Positions 44,933 through 52,954 of a stretch of DNA of 64,000 nucleotides are shown here, piece by piece. Both the position numbers and the translations under genes were made by a program. Under the pieces are notes generated by a model. That model was not told the DNA's origin, searched no databases, and worked only from the letters and a program-made list of their open reading frames with translations. Origin of the DNA: Argonema antarcticum A004/B2 (lineage in GTDB: Bacteria > Cyanobacteriota > Cyanobacteriia > Cyanobacteriales > Aerosakkonemataceae); the NCBI RefSeq assembly GCF_023333585.1, contig NZ_JAIQZN010000005.1, forward strand, positions 62,001 to 126,000, read 5' to 3'. Every line of letters starts with the position of its first letter. Positions within the stretch are counted from its first letter, which is position 1.

Positions 44933-47392
44933 TTGATTCAATCTGAGACTTTAGAACTACTCGAATGGCCGCGCCTGTGCCAACATTTGTCTACTTTTGC
45001 TGCCACTAAGCTGGGAGCGATCGCATCTCGTCATCTCCAAATCCCGCCAACTCAAGATGAGAGCCTGACTTTAATAGCACAAACTAAAGAAGTTTACAAA
45101 CTCGAAACTCGTCTGACATCAAGCTGGACATTTGATGGAATTTGTGATATAGGAGATGCTTTGGAGCGAGCAGGACTCCAAGGTATTTTGTCTGGAGAAG
45201 AGTTGCTGAATATAGCGACGACCCTGGCGGGGACAAGGCAGCTGCGCCGAGTCATCGACAACCAAGAAGATTTGCCCGTCCTGACAGAGCTAGTCGCAGA
45301 TTTGCGGACTTATCCAGAGCTAGAGCAGGAAATTCACCGCTGTATTGACGATCGCGGCCAAGTAGCAGACAGAGCTAGCACCAAACTCGCTGGAATTCGG
45401 CTGCAAATGCGGCAACAGCGAGACAGGATATACCAAGTATTGCAGGGGATTTTGCAGCGACAATCCGGTGCGGTGCAGGAACAGGTGATTACCCAAAGGG
45501 GCGATCGCTTTGTGATTCCCGTCAAAGCAACTAGCAAAGATGCCATTCCCGGTATCGTTCACGATTCTTCGATGAGCGGCGTTACCCTTTATGTGGAACC
45601 GAATGCAGTCGTGTCGCTAGGGAACCAGATGCGGATGTCGATCCGCCAAGAGCAAGCTGAGGAAGAAACAATTCGCAAAGCTTTGACTGAGCAGGTCGCC
45701 GCAGTTCTACCGGATTTGGAGAGGTTGTTGGCGATCGCAACTACATTAGATTTGGCAACTGCTAGAGCGCGTTACAGTTACTGGTTGCAAGCTAATCCAC
45801 CTAGATTTGTCGATCGCACAGAGGGAGAAACCGTTACCCTACGGCAATTGCGCCATCCTCTACTGGTTTGGCAATATCAGCACGAACAAGGCGCAGCAGT
45901 AGTGCCAGTGGATTTACTGATTGGGCCGCAAATTCGAGTAGTAACTATTACCGGCCCCAACACTGGTGGTAAAACGGTTACCCTGAAAACGCTGGGTTTG
46001 GCGTCGCTGATGGCGAAAGTGGGTTTATTTGTACCCGCAAGAGAACCTGTAGAATTGCCTTGGTTTGACCAAGTTTTAGCAGATATTGGGGATGAACAAT
46101 CGTTAGAACAAAGTTTATCTACCTTTTCCGGTCATATTCGCCGCATCAGTCGGATTTTAGAAGCAATTGGAGAAAAGGGAGCAGAGGAGGAGGAAATTCC
46201 CAATCCCCAGTCCCCAATCCCCAGTCCCCAATCCCTGGTATTGCTGGATGAAGTTGGCGCAGGTACTGACCCGGCGGAAGGGAGTGCTTTGGCGATCGCA
46301 CTGTTAAAATATCTGGCAGATTCCGCACAACTCACCATTGCTACCACCCACTTTGGCGAACTCAAGGCGCTGAAATATCAAGACGATCGCTTTGAAAACG
46401 CTTCTGTAGAATTTGATGATGTTAGTCTTTCGCCTACTTATCGACTACTTTGGGGAATACCCGGTCGTTCCAACGCACTCGCAATTGCGCGACGCCTGGG
46501 ACTGAATCAAGAAGTAGTTGAAAACGCCCAAACCTATGTAGGAGAAACTTCCCAAGAAGTAAACGAGGTAATTGCTGGGTTAGAAGCGCAACGCAAACTT
46601 CAGGAAACCAAGGCAGAAGAAACAGCGCAAGTGTTGAAACAGGCAGAGCGTTTTTGTCAGGAGGTTTCCCAGAAGGCAGCTGCTTTGCAGGAAAGAGAAC
46701 GACTGTTGGAACAACAAAAGGAACAGGAAGTGCAGAAAGCGCTTGCTGAAGCTAAAGGTGAAATTGCACAGGTAATTCGTCGCTTGCAACAAGGGCCGAT
46801 GACGGCTCAAGATGCAGTAGCTGCAACCGAAGCAATCAATCAAATTGCTCAACGTCATTTGCCAAAACCGCCAGCAAAACCCAAACCTGGGTTTATGCCT
46901 TCTGAAGGCGATCGCATTCGTATTCCCCGATTGGGACAAACTGCTGAAGTGCTGAGTTCTCCTAACGAAAACGGTCAGCTGACTATCCGGTTTGGGATGA
47001 TGAAAATGACAGTATCTTTAGAAGATATTGAATCCCTAGATGGTCAGAAACCAGAACTTCCAGCTAAACCGAAACCTGTGGCAGGCGAGACGCCTACCCC
47101 ACGGGGGAAACAGGCGGTGTCTGTGCAGCAAGAACCCAAACCGGCGATTCGTACATCCCAGAATACTCTCGATATTCGGGGTAGTCGGGTAGCAGATGCA
47201 GAAAGCGAGGTTGAACGTGCTATAGGTCAAGCATTAGCATCAGGAGTGCTATGGATAATACACGGTAAGGGTACTGGCAAGCTGCGGGAAGGGGTTCACG
47301 AATTCTTAAAGCGGCATCCGCTGGTCGATCGTTTTGAGTTATCGGCCCGATCGGAAGGTGGTGCTGGTGTTACTGTTGTTCACCTCAAGTAA
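44933..47392 (+). CDS. mutS2: MutS2 with Smr nuclease domain
   Basis: The protein has 819 residues from a TTG start (SETLELLEWPRLCQHL is the family N-terminus). It has a MutS core and clamp, and the ATPase with Walker A TGPNTGGKT near residue 341 and Walker B LVLLDEVGAGTDP near 437. A coiled coil at about 530-640 (KOW-like part after it) precedes the C-terminal Smr domain LDIRGSRV and IIHGKGTGKLREGV. MutS2 suppresses homologous recombination or rescues collided ribosomes, and the Smr domain cleaves nucleic acid. Immediately before Walker B there is a roughly 17-residue insertion (EEEEIPNPQSPIPSPQS) encoded by a heptamer array, at a place where the family is normally contiguous. Confidence 0.95.
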   Translation: MIQSETLELLEWPRLCQHLSTFAATKLGAIASRHLQIPPTQDESLTLIAQTKEVYKLETRLTSSWTFDGICDIGDALERAGLQGILSGEELLNIATTLAGTRQLRRVIDNQEDLPVLTELVADLRTYPELEQEIHRCIDDRGQVADRASTKLAGIRLQMRQQRDRIYQVLQGILQRQSGAVQEQVITQRGDRFVIPVKATSKDAIPGIVHDSSMSGVTLYVEPNAVVSLGNQMRMSIRQEQAEEETIRKALTEQVAAVLPDLERLLAIATTLDLATARARYSYWLQANPPRFVDRTEGETVTLRQLRHPLLVWQYQHEQGAAVVPVDLLIGPQIRVVTITGPNTGGKTVTLKTLGLASLMAKVGLFVPAREPVELPWFDQVLADIGDEQSLEQSLSTFSGHIRRISRILEAIGEKGAEEEEIPNPQSPIPSPQSLVLLDEVGAGTDPAEGSALAIALLKYLADSAQLTIATTHFGELKALKYQDDRFENASVEFDDVSLSPTYRLLWGIPGRSNALAIARRLGLNQEVVENAQTYVGETSQEVNEVIAGLEAQRKLQETKAEETAQVLKQAERFCQEVSQKAAALQERERLLEQQKEQEVQKALAEAKGEIAQVIRRLQQGPMTAQDAVAATEAINQIAQRHLPKPPAKPKPGFMPSEGDRIRIPRLGQTAEVLSSPNENGQLTIRFGMMKMTVSLEDIESLDGQKPELPAKPKPVAGETPTPRGKQAVSVQQEPKPAIRTSQNTLDIRGSRVADAESEVERAIGQALASGVLWIIHGKGTGKLREGVHEFLKRHPLVDRFELSARSEGGAGVTVVHLK
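46201..46235. repeat. heptamer array inserted in mutS2
   Basis: Five exact heptamers alternate caatccc and cagtccc. They encode the NPQSPIPSPQS insertion and end at the first residues of Walker B. The reading frame is kept because the surrounding insertion adds up to a multiple of three. Confidence 0.95.
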
Positions 47393-47423
47393 CGGGAATT
47401 TGAGAATTGCAAATTTATAGCTA

Positions 47424-47514
47424 GTGGTCAGTGGTCAGTGGTCAGTTGTCAGTGGTCAGTTGTCAGTTGTCAGTGGTCAGTGGTCAGTTGTCAGTGGTCA
47501 GTTGTCAGTTGTCA
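47424..47514. repeat. 13-unit heptamer STRR array
   Basis: Thirteen contiguous heptamers are either gtggtca (G) or gttgtca (T). The order is G-GGTGTT-GGTGTT, so after the first unit a six-unit (42-bp) block is repeated exactly. The array lies just after mutS2. Confidence 0.97.
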
Positions 47515-47523
47515 AGAAAATTT

Positions 47524-47619
47524 CTCCTCTGCTCCTCTGCTCCCCCACTCCTCCACTCCCCCACTCCTCCACTCCTCCACTCCTCCACTCCCCCACTCCC
47601 CCACTCCCCCACTCCTCCA
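47524..47619. repeat. 12-unit octamer STRR array
   Basis: Twelve octamers of types ctcctctg, ctccccca and ctcctcca begin 9 nt after the heptamer array. The same octamer family occurs at 3734-3797 and in the ruvX N-terminus. Confidence 0.95.
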
Positions 47620-47664
47620 CTCTTTAAAATGCTGTACCTCACTGAAAAAGAAAACCGTAACTGC

Positions 47665-48198
47665 TCATCCCCAAGTGAACAATTCGCTGGTTGAATTGTT
47701 GCAACAATCCAGCAGGTTTTGAACTTCATTTTTGACGATCGCGTAACGCCAGCCTAGTAGTTCTCCTTTGTGGTAAGAAGTCGCCTGACCGATGATGAAA
47801 GGTTCTTGCGAATAAGGAGTACGGCAGCGAATTTTGCCTTCGTCGTATCCCAGCCAAAAGTCGGTGGCTTTTTGAATCGAGTGATGAATATGCAGCCGAT
47901 ATTCGGAAATTAACAATTCCAGGTGCAGCAAGCGTTGCTGTATGTCTTGTTCCTCCTGGTACAACCATTCACACAGCTGATATGATTGCGGCCCCCAAAG
48001 GTTTTGCTGTGCGATTTCCTGCCAGATTTTCTGCCAATTAAGTGCATAGGTTTCCTGTATGTAGGACAGAGATGCCCCAGCGGTTACGGCTTCTGCTAGT
48101 CCTGTAGTGGCTTGGTTAAACTGGGTCAAGCCTGCCTCAAGCGAAATAAGTGCCGCTTCGCAGTTTTTCAGTTGCTTATCAGCCCAGCGATTTGTCAT
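47665..48198 (-). CDS. hypothetical helical protein
   Basis: The 177-residue soluble protein is mostly alpha-helical in its first 115 residues (Gln/Glu/Leu/Trp-rich, e.g. LNWQKIWQEIAQQNLWG) and has a more beta-like end: GYDEGKIRCRTPYSQEPFIIGQATSYHKGELLGWRYAIVKNEV. Start is ATG at 48198. I recognise no family; its composition matches the neighbours, so it is probably a genuine lineage-specific gene. Confidence 0.75.
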   Translation of the reverse strand: MTNRWADKQLKNCEAALISLEAGLTQFNQATTGLAEAVTAGASLSYIQETYALNWQKIWQEIAQQNLWGPQSYQLCEWLYQEEQDIQQRLLHLELLISEYRLHIHHSIQKATDFWLGYDEGKIRCRTPYSQEPFIIGQATSYHKGELLGWRYAIVKNEVQNLLDCCNNSTSELFTWG

Positions 48199-48374
48199 AG
48201 TTTTTTTTATTAAGCTTTTTTTTAATTATTGTAGGTTAGTATTTCCAGGTTGCCAATTGCGCTTGTTTACAATAATTTAAGGCTGTTATCCCTTATCCCT
48301 TTTTAATGTTGATATGTTAAAATCACTTTTCTGTGTAGTTGACTGTTAACCGATCGCTTTCTGCTCAATTTTAT

Positions 48375-48896
48375 ATGAATATTCCAAATTGGATTACTTT
48401 CTCCCGTCTGTTGGGGTTGCCGTTTCTGCTTTATGGTTTGCACAACCCAACAGAATCAAGCCGTTGGATTTGTTTGGTAATTTTTCTGGTAGCCGCCAGT
48501 ACGGATTGGTTGGATGGCTATCTGGCAAGAAAACTTAACCAAGTTACCGACTTGGGCAAGTTTCTCGATCCGTTGGTAGATAAATTGCTGGTACTTGGGC
48601 CACTGCTGGCGTTAATTGAGGAAGGTCAGGTGCCTGCTTGGGGAGTGTTTCTGATTTTAGCGCGGGAATTGGCGATCGCAGGTTGGCGCGTCAATCAAAC
48701 TTCTATTTCTGGAGCTAATATCTGGGGTAAGCTGAAAACGGTGAGTCAGATAGTTGCGATCGCACTTCTCATCGCGCCTTTACCGGAAGTTTGGCAAATC
48801 CCCTCCCTCATCGCCTTTTGGATTTCTGTCGCTTTCACTTTAATTTCCGGTGCTATTTATCTTTGGCCTCAAAATCTCAATAACGAAAATGCTTAA
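48375..48896 (+). CDS. pgsA: phosphatidylglycerophosphate synthase
   Basis: PgsA joins CDP-diacylglycerol and glycerol-3-phosphate, the first step to phosphatidylglycerol, which is essential for cyanobacterial photosystems. The ATG at 48375 gives the typical MNIPNWITFSR start; the TTG at 48339 is less likely. The protein has 173 residues and four or more membrane helices. The CDP-alcohol phosphotransferase motif spans DWLDGYLARKLNQVTDLGKF with LDPLVDK. A repeat cluster follows the stop. Confidence 0.95.
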   Translation: MNIPNWITFSRLLGLPFLLYGLHNPTESSRWICLVIFLVAASTDWLDGYLARKLNQVTDLGKFLDPLVDKLLVLGPLLALIEEGQVPAWGVFLILARELAIAGWRVNQTSISGANIWGKLKTVSQIVAIALLIAPLPEVWQIPSLIAFWISVAFTLISGAIYLWPQNLNNENA

Positions 48897-48905
48897 TTTA
48901 CAACC

Positions 48906-48985
48906 AGAAACCCGGTTTCTTTAAGAAACCGGGTTTCTATTTACCTTTCTTTAAGAAACCCGGTTTTTTAGAAAAACCGGGTTTC
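48906..48985. repeat. cluster of AGAAACC palindromes
   Basis: Two paired-palindrome units lie in tandem: agaaacccggtttct plus agaaaccgggtttct (48906-48938), then a slightly diverged pair (48954-48985). They separate pgsA (+) from a convergent minus-strand gene and may terminate both. Confidence 0.92.
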
Positions 48986-48992
48986 TATTTAT

Positions 48993-49595
48993 TTACCCTT
49001 GCTGTACCATCCAAACTAAAAATCCCAATATTTGTTCTACAGGCGGTAGCGGATAATCAGTCATATCAATTGTCACCGTCTGTTCTTCTAGTTTGAGAAA
49101 GCGCCATTGCGTACCGCTACTTACCGTACCAAAAATTGTTTGGATGGGTTTATTCTTAGCTGAATTAAATTTTTGAGCAGCTACCATTTCGGCAATACAT
49201 TGTCCAATTCCTGACTTAATATCTGACTTTTTTGCTTCTACTATTACAATAGCAGGTGCTTCTACCGTAAGTTGTTCGGGAGAACGACTAATTAAAAAGT
49301 CGCAAACACCGTTTAGTCCAGATGCAATATCGACGTTGAATTCTTCCCCAGAAAAGACGCTAATTTTTTGATTAAGAATTCGTCGCACTTCTAACAAAAC
49401 TGGATTAATAATTACTTCAGATCGCGCTTTTTCTGTATCTACTGCGATCGCCCAAGGTAATTCTTCTAGAATACCCATTAGTCTGGGACTAGGTGCGATC
49501 GATTCTATATTTGTTGGTAAAAACCTCGTATTTTCCACTGTTGTCAGGTGAAAATCTTCTTTTACTTTACTCAAATTAAATTGACTATAAGCCAT
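48993..49595 (-). CDS. PD-(D/E)XK nuclease-like hypothetical protein
   Basis: The 200-residue protein contains GVCDFLISRSPEQLTVEAPAIVIVEAKKSDIKSGIGQCIAEM, where CDFLI (Asp), then VEAKK (Glu-x-Lys) match a PD-(D/E)XK catalytic core. FGTVSSGTQWRFLKLE follows, as in type I restriction-like N-terminal domains that recognise or cleave DNA. No modification or specificity genes are adjacent. It could be a stand-alone nuclease or a mobile-element accessory. The activity is inferred from motifs only. Confidence 0.75.
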   Translation of the reverse strand: MAYSQFNLSKVKEDFHLTTVENTRFLPTNIESIAPSPRLMGILEELPWAIAVDTEKARSEVIINPVLLEVRRILNQKISVFSGEEFNVDIASGLNGVCDFLISRSPEQLTVEAPAIVIVEAKKSDIKSGIGQCIAEMVAAQKFNSAKNKPIQTIFGTVSSGTQWRFLKLEEQTVTIDMTDYPLPPVEQILGFLVWMVQQG

Positions 49596-49623
49596 TTTAA
49601 ACCTACCTTACTCGAAAAGGGGC

Positions 49624-49650
49624 GATAGAGTGGGCATTGCCCACCCTATC
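49624..49650 (-). terminator. GTGGGC hairpin after epimerase gene
   Basis: gatag-a-gtgggc pairs with gcccac-c-ctatc around ATT (11 bp, one mismatch). It starts 3 nt past the epimerase stop on the minus strand. It has the same core as 22128-22144. Confidence 0.55.
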
Positions 49651-49652
49651 AA

Positions 49653-50591
49653 TTAACTTTGAACGGCTTTCAAAATCTCATCATCTACCGAGAAATCTAC
49701 CTCTGCTTTGCCTCGACCAGAAGCAAGGTAATCATTTACTAACGAATCTATCAATCCATCTACAAGGTTATATTCTGGATGCCAACCTAGTTCCGTTTTC
49801 GCTTTGTTTACTGATGCGAAGAAGTGCTGCACTCTTAACGGGAAACCTTTGCGTTTGCCGAAATCAAACTTTTTGGGGTCGTAATGTACGATTTCTATAT
49901 CAGCCGATCTGCCAACTGCTATTGCACAGGCGCGTGCAAGTCCATCAAAGGTGACGTAGCGATCGCCTGATATATTATACACTTGCCCGATCGCTTTCTC
50001 ATTACCCAGCACAGCTGCCATCGCATTTGCTAAGTCTTTGCAATGACCGAGTTGGGTGATGTGTAATCCGTTACCTGGTATGGCGATGGGCCGATCGCGC
50101 ACGATGCGATCGAAAAACCATGCTTCTACATCATTATAATTCTGCGGGCCGTAAATATAAGTAGGCCGAATTGAGGTAAAAGGCAATCCTTGTTCGATTA
50201 AATAAGCTTCAGTTTCGTGCTTACCTTTGTGGCGACTTTTTGGGTCAATTGCATCGCCTTCAATATGGGGTAATTCATCGGTTTTGAGATAAACTCCCGC
50301 CGAACTCATGTAGACAAAATGTTTTACCTTACCTTTAAAAATATCGGCTAAAGGTTGAGTATCGCTTAATTCGCGACCGTTGTTATCAAAAATGGCATCA
50401 AAGTTTTCAGACGATAGCTTTTCTTTGATTTGCGAAGCGTCAGTGCGATCGCCGTGAATTTGTTGTATACCTTCAACTGGCGCTGGTTTCTTACCGCGAT
50501 TAAATAATACAACTTCGTGACCTTGTGCAACCAAAATTTTAGTTAAATAAACTCCGATAAACCGGGTACCACCCATGATTAAGATTCGCAT
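49653..50591 (-). CDS. CSP41-like NAD-dependent epimerase/dehydratase
   Basis: The 312-residue atypical SDR starts RILIMGGTRFIGVYLTKILVAQGHEVVLFNRG. It has YMSSAGVYLKTDELPH, RPTYIYGPQNYNDVEAWFFDRI and GDRYVTFDGLARACA. It belongs to the family of plant chloroplast CSP41, RNA-binding proteins linked to ribosomal and mRNA stability. The active-site Tyr-x-x-x-Lys is not cleanly present, as in CSP41, so an RNA-related rather than sugar-epimerase role is plausible. Confidence 0.87.
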   Translation of the reverse strand: MRILIMGGTRFIGVYLTKILVAQGHEVVLFNRGKKPAPVEGIQQIHGDRTDASQIKEKLSSENFDAIFDNNGRELSDTQPLADIFKGKVKHFVYMSSAGVYLKTDELPHIEGDAIDPKSRHKGKHETEAYLIEQGLPFTSIRPTYIYGPQNYNDVEAWFFDRIVRDRPIAIPGNGLHITQLGHCKDLANAMAAVLGNEKAIGQVYNISGDRYVTFDGLARACAIAVGRSADIEIVHYDPKKFDFGKRKGFPLRVQHFFASVNKAKTELGWHPEYNLVDGLIDSLVNDYLASGRGKAEVDFSVDDEILKAVQS

Positions 50592-50610
50592 TTTTACTCA
50601 TTCCCAACAG

Positions 50611-50910
50611 TTAACTATCTGATTTTACTTCAGATGCGCTTTGATTATTCAATAAAGGTGAGTTTTCTGGTAATTTCCAAGAACGTCCTGCTGTATGAAC
50701 GTAACCGTCAATGATTTTTACTCCACCAAGTTCTCGTCCTAAAGCAATTAATTCTTGCCGTTCTTCATCTGTTAAGTAGTCATTACCGTGAAGGCTACCT
50801 GATGGACGGTGAGGATCTCCTCCCGCATCTAGATAGCGTTGGCGTCCTACCGCGAACAGTTCTTTGAATCTTTCATACTTTTGTTTCCGCACTTGAGTAG
50901 ATTCTGTCAT
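50611..50910 (-). CDS. hypothetical protein, coupled to 50907-51092
   Basis: The 99-residue hydrophilic protein has a basic helical start (RKQKYERFKELFAVGRQRYLD), GGDPHRPSGSLHGNDYLTDEERQELIALGREL and a short tail. The start overlaps the previous stop by 4 nt (ATGA), so translation is coupled. I do not recognise the family. Confidence 0.75.
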   Translation of the reverse strand: MTESTQVRKQKYERFKELFAVGRQRYLDAGGDPHRPSGSLHGNDYLTDEERQELIALGRELGGVKIIDGYVHTAGRSWKLPENSPLLNNQSASEVKSDS

Positions 50911-51092
50911 AGTTCTGACTCCGGTTCAACAGGGACTATTTCGCCATTTTGCAGCAGCCGCGAGATCGGCAAGACAGGGCTTGGTGTTTCAATGTACCAA
51001 GTTCCCGTTTCTATATCATAGAACGTATATCCCAGTAAATCCAAAGTGTCTAGGGCGTTGAGAATTAGGTACTGTTCTTCTGTTGGTTCCAC
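50907..51092 (-). CDS. hypothetical 61-residue acidic protein
   Basis: A short acidic protein (EPTEEQYLILNALDTLDLLGYTFYDIETGTWYIE) ending in PVEPESEL. It is the first gene of a coupled pair downstream of surE (gap 29 nt). Function is unknown; the coupling to the next gene suggests they act together. Confidence 0.7.
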   Translation of the reverse strand: MEPTEEQYLILNALDTLDLLGYTFYDIETGTWYIETPSPVLPISRLLQNGEIVPVEPESEL

Positions 51093-51121
51093 AAGTTGTT
51101 ACTACTATTACTTTAGTTATT

Positions 51122-51799
51122 TTACAGCTTTAGTTGAGTTACAGCGATTTTACCAGAGAAGCAGACATCAACATCGGTGCCGGGAGTGCGATCGCGTTTT
51201 GCATACTCGCCGTGGTAGTAATATTCATCACCTTCAACTCGGTAGTTCACTGGTAAAGGTTCCGTACTCGGTTGGCAAAATACTACTTCTGGGTCTGGTT
51301 CTCCCGGTAAAAGATGCGGTAAATTAACATTCCAGAAAGTACCGGGTGCGATCGGTCTAGCGAACAAATCATCTAATACTTTCGCCGTCCATCTAGCAGC
51401 AGTATCCCAATCAACATTTAACTTACCTTTGCGATAATGAGAAACTGCAATACCTGGAATACCGTGCGTTGCTGCTTCTCGCACAGCAGCAACAGTACCC
51501 GAAATGTAAACATCAACACCCATATTGCCGCCAGCGTTAATGCCCGAAAGTACCCATTTGACATTTTGACAAAGATGTGTTATGGCAAGGCGCGTGCAAT
51601 CAGCCGGAGTACCACCTACAGCATATTCGGTTTGCGATCGACGTTGTACGTGAATAGCGCCAGTGGTAGTAACTTGATGACCGCAACCCGATAAATGGTC
51701 TTTTGGCGCGACAATTATGGCATTACCGTTGACAGCTTTTTGTAGTGCTAGGATGCCTGGGGCATCGATGCCGTCGTCGTTGGTGAGAATTAAGGTCAT
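51122..51799 (-). CDS. surE: 5'/3'-nucleotidase SurE
   Basis: SurE is a metal-dependent nucleoside monophosphate phosphatase with a role in stationary-phase and stress survival. The 225-residue protein has the N-terminal metal motif ILTNDDGIDAPG (Asp8, Asp9), then APKDHLSGCG, VLSGINAGGNMG and YISGTVAAVREA, all diagnostic. The start is ATG at 51799. Confidence 0.97.
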   Translation of the reverse strand: MTLILTNDDGIDAPGILALQKAVNGNAIIVAPKDHLSGCGHQVTTTGAIHVQRRSQTEYAVGGTPADCTRLAITHLCQNVKWVLSGINAGGNMGVDVYISGTVAAVREAATHGIPGIAVSHYRKGKLNVDWDTAARWTAKVLDDLFARPIAPGTFWNVNLPHLLPGEPDPEVVFCQPSTEPLPVNYRVEGDEYYYHGEYAKRDRTPGTDVDVCFSGKIAVTQLKL

Positions 51800-51840
51800 A
51801 GGTTTTCGCTGGAGTAATATAGAGTAATATAGATAACAAA

Positions 51841-51937
51841 GGTACGTTGTTGCGCTTCAGCGCTCTTAGCACATTCTTACGCTTCAGCGCTCTTAGCACA
51901 TTCTTACGCTTTGGCGCGGCATCGCAACAACATACCT
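51841..51937. repeat. palindrome family copy with a 27-bp tandem duplication
   Basis: The outer arms ggtacgttgttgcg and cgcaacaacatacc pair. Between them a 27-bp unit beginning cgcttcagcgctcttagc occurs twice in exact tandem (51853-51879, 51880-51906), followed by a diverged third start. It is in the same family as 1630 and 38195. Confidence 0.85.
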
Positions 51938-51958
51938 GAAAATCAACTGATTAACTAA

Positions 51959-52183
51959 CTAGCTAAAAATAACCAAACAATCGTCCAATCTGACGAGCGA
52001 GATGTTGTAGTTTCAGCGATTCACGAAGAAATCAAGCGCAATCCCACCATAAAAGCGCGGTTGTGGAGTGCTTTAAAAGCTGGTGGAACTGAGGCTTTGA
52101 AGGTAGCATTAGATGCGATATTTAAAAATCCAGCCGTCAGCATTTCAGTGGAGACAATCAAAGGGTATATTGAAGGGGAGTAG
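51959..52183 (+). pseudogene. C-terminal fragment of a conserved cyanobacterial protein
   Basis: The frame reads DERDVVVSAIHEEIKRNPTIK, then ARLWSALKAGGTEALKVALD and IFKNPAVSISVETIKGYIEGE, then stops. I recall this helical module as the C-terminal end of larger cyanobacterial proteins. The frame continues upstream of a TAA (51956-51958) as ENQLIN, consistent with a Gln codon mutated to stop. No start codon with a ribosome site is present. It abuts the repeat island. Confidence 0.5.
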
Positions 52184-52230
52184 GGTTTGTCGATTTGGAC
52201 AATTAGCCTGTCTGGGAATCAATTTGCTTG

Positions 52231-52420
52231 CATCTGCGAACATACCCGCCTGCGAATCAATTCGCTTACATCTGCGAACATACCCGCCTGCGAATCAATT
52301 CGCTTACATCTGCGAACATACCCGCCTGCGAATCAATTCGTTTGCATCTGCGAACACACCCGCCTGCGAATCAATTCGTTTGCATCTGCGAACACACCCG
52401 CCTGCGAATCAATTCGCAGG
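52231..52420. repeat. five-copy 38-bp tandem repeat
   Basis: Five head-to-tail 38-bp units begin catctgcgaacatacccgcc and end tgcgaatcaattcgctta (last bases vary), preceded by a degenerate partial unit from about 52209. The last unit merges into the left terminal inverted repeat of the palindromic element at 52397. Since 38 is not a multiple of three, translations in all frames look repetitive, but they are not genes. Confidence 0.95.
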
Positions 52421-52519
52421 CTAATAGCGAAAGTCGTCTGAAGACGACTGATGGAAGCAGAAATTCAGTCCACTTAAGTGGACTTCAGCTATTAGCCTGC
52501 GAATTGATTCGCAGGCGGG
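52397..52519. mobile_element. palindromic MITE-like element, copy A
   Basis: This 123-bp element has perfect 32-bp terminal inverted repeats (52397-52428 and 52488-52519, each containing cctgcgaatcaattcgcagg or its complement). Inside are a near-palindrome aagtcgtctgaagacgactg and a perfect one agtccacttaagtggact (52467-52484). There is no coding capacity. A second copy is at 52797-52919. Confidence 0.85.
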
Positions 52520-52604
52520 ATGACAACGAAGCAATTGATTTTGTTATGATTTTACCATGCGATTTGCGTTGATGGTTAAAATGCGATCGGCCCTTGATAT
52601 CTTG

Positions 52605-52783
52605 TATAGCAACCGCTCTCGTCGATTAGGGCAGTAGGGGCGAAGCATTCGGGCATATAATTTATTGGTTAAAACCGAAGATTTACTACCCGAATGCTAA
52701 TGCCTCCGGCACGCACTCGCGTTCGCCCCTAGCCCCTAGCCCCTCCCCAGATTTATGGCTTAACCGACTCATCGGTTGCTATA
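52605..52783. mobile_element. nested inverted-repeat element between copies A and B
   Basis: Three nested arm pairs exist: tatagcaaccg/cggttgctata (52605-52615, 52773-52783), taggggcgaa/ttcgccccta (52635-52644, 52722-52731) and gcattcggg/cccgaatgc (52645-52653, 52689-52697). A ccccta-g heptamer run lies in the right half. It looks like a second, unrelated MITE family. Confidence 0.65.
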
Positions 52784-52796
52784 TCTGCGAATTTAC

Positions 52797-52919
52797 CCGC
52801 CTGCGAATCAATTCGCTTTTCTTATAGCGAAAGTCGTCTGAAGACGACTGGTGGAATCAGAAATTTAGTCCACTTAAGTGGACTTCAGCTATTAGCCTGC
52901 GAATTGATTCGCAGGCGGG
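52797..52919. mobile_element. palindromic MITE-like element, copy B
   Basis: The same 123-bp length, internal palindromes and right inverted repeat as copy A. The left inverted repeat is degenerate after cctgcgaatcaattcgc, so the copies have diverged mainly at one end. One unit resembling the 38-bp tandem repeat precedes it. Confidence 0.85.
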
Positions 52920-52954
52920 TTGACAGCTAAGCCATTAATTTTGTTTACATTTTC

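Noticed and set aside
47424-47722. frames of 67-94 codons over the STRR arrays
   Set aside because: Low-complexity products of 7- and 8-bp repeats; no conserved residues and no start signals.
52113-52572. three overlapping plus frames of 84-114 codons
   Set aside because: They are translations of the 38-bp tandem array, giving the same repetitive peptide in all phases.
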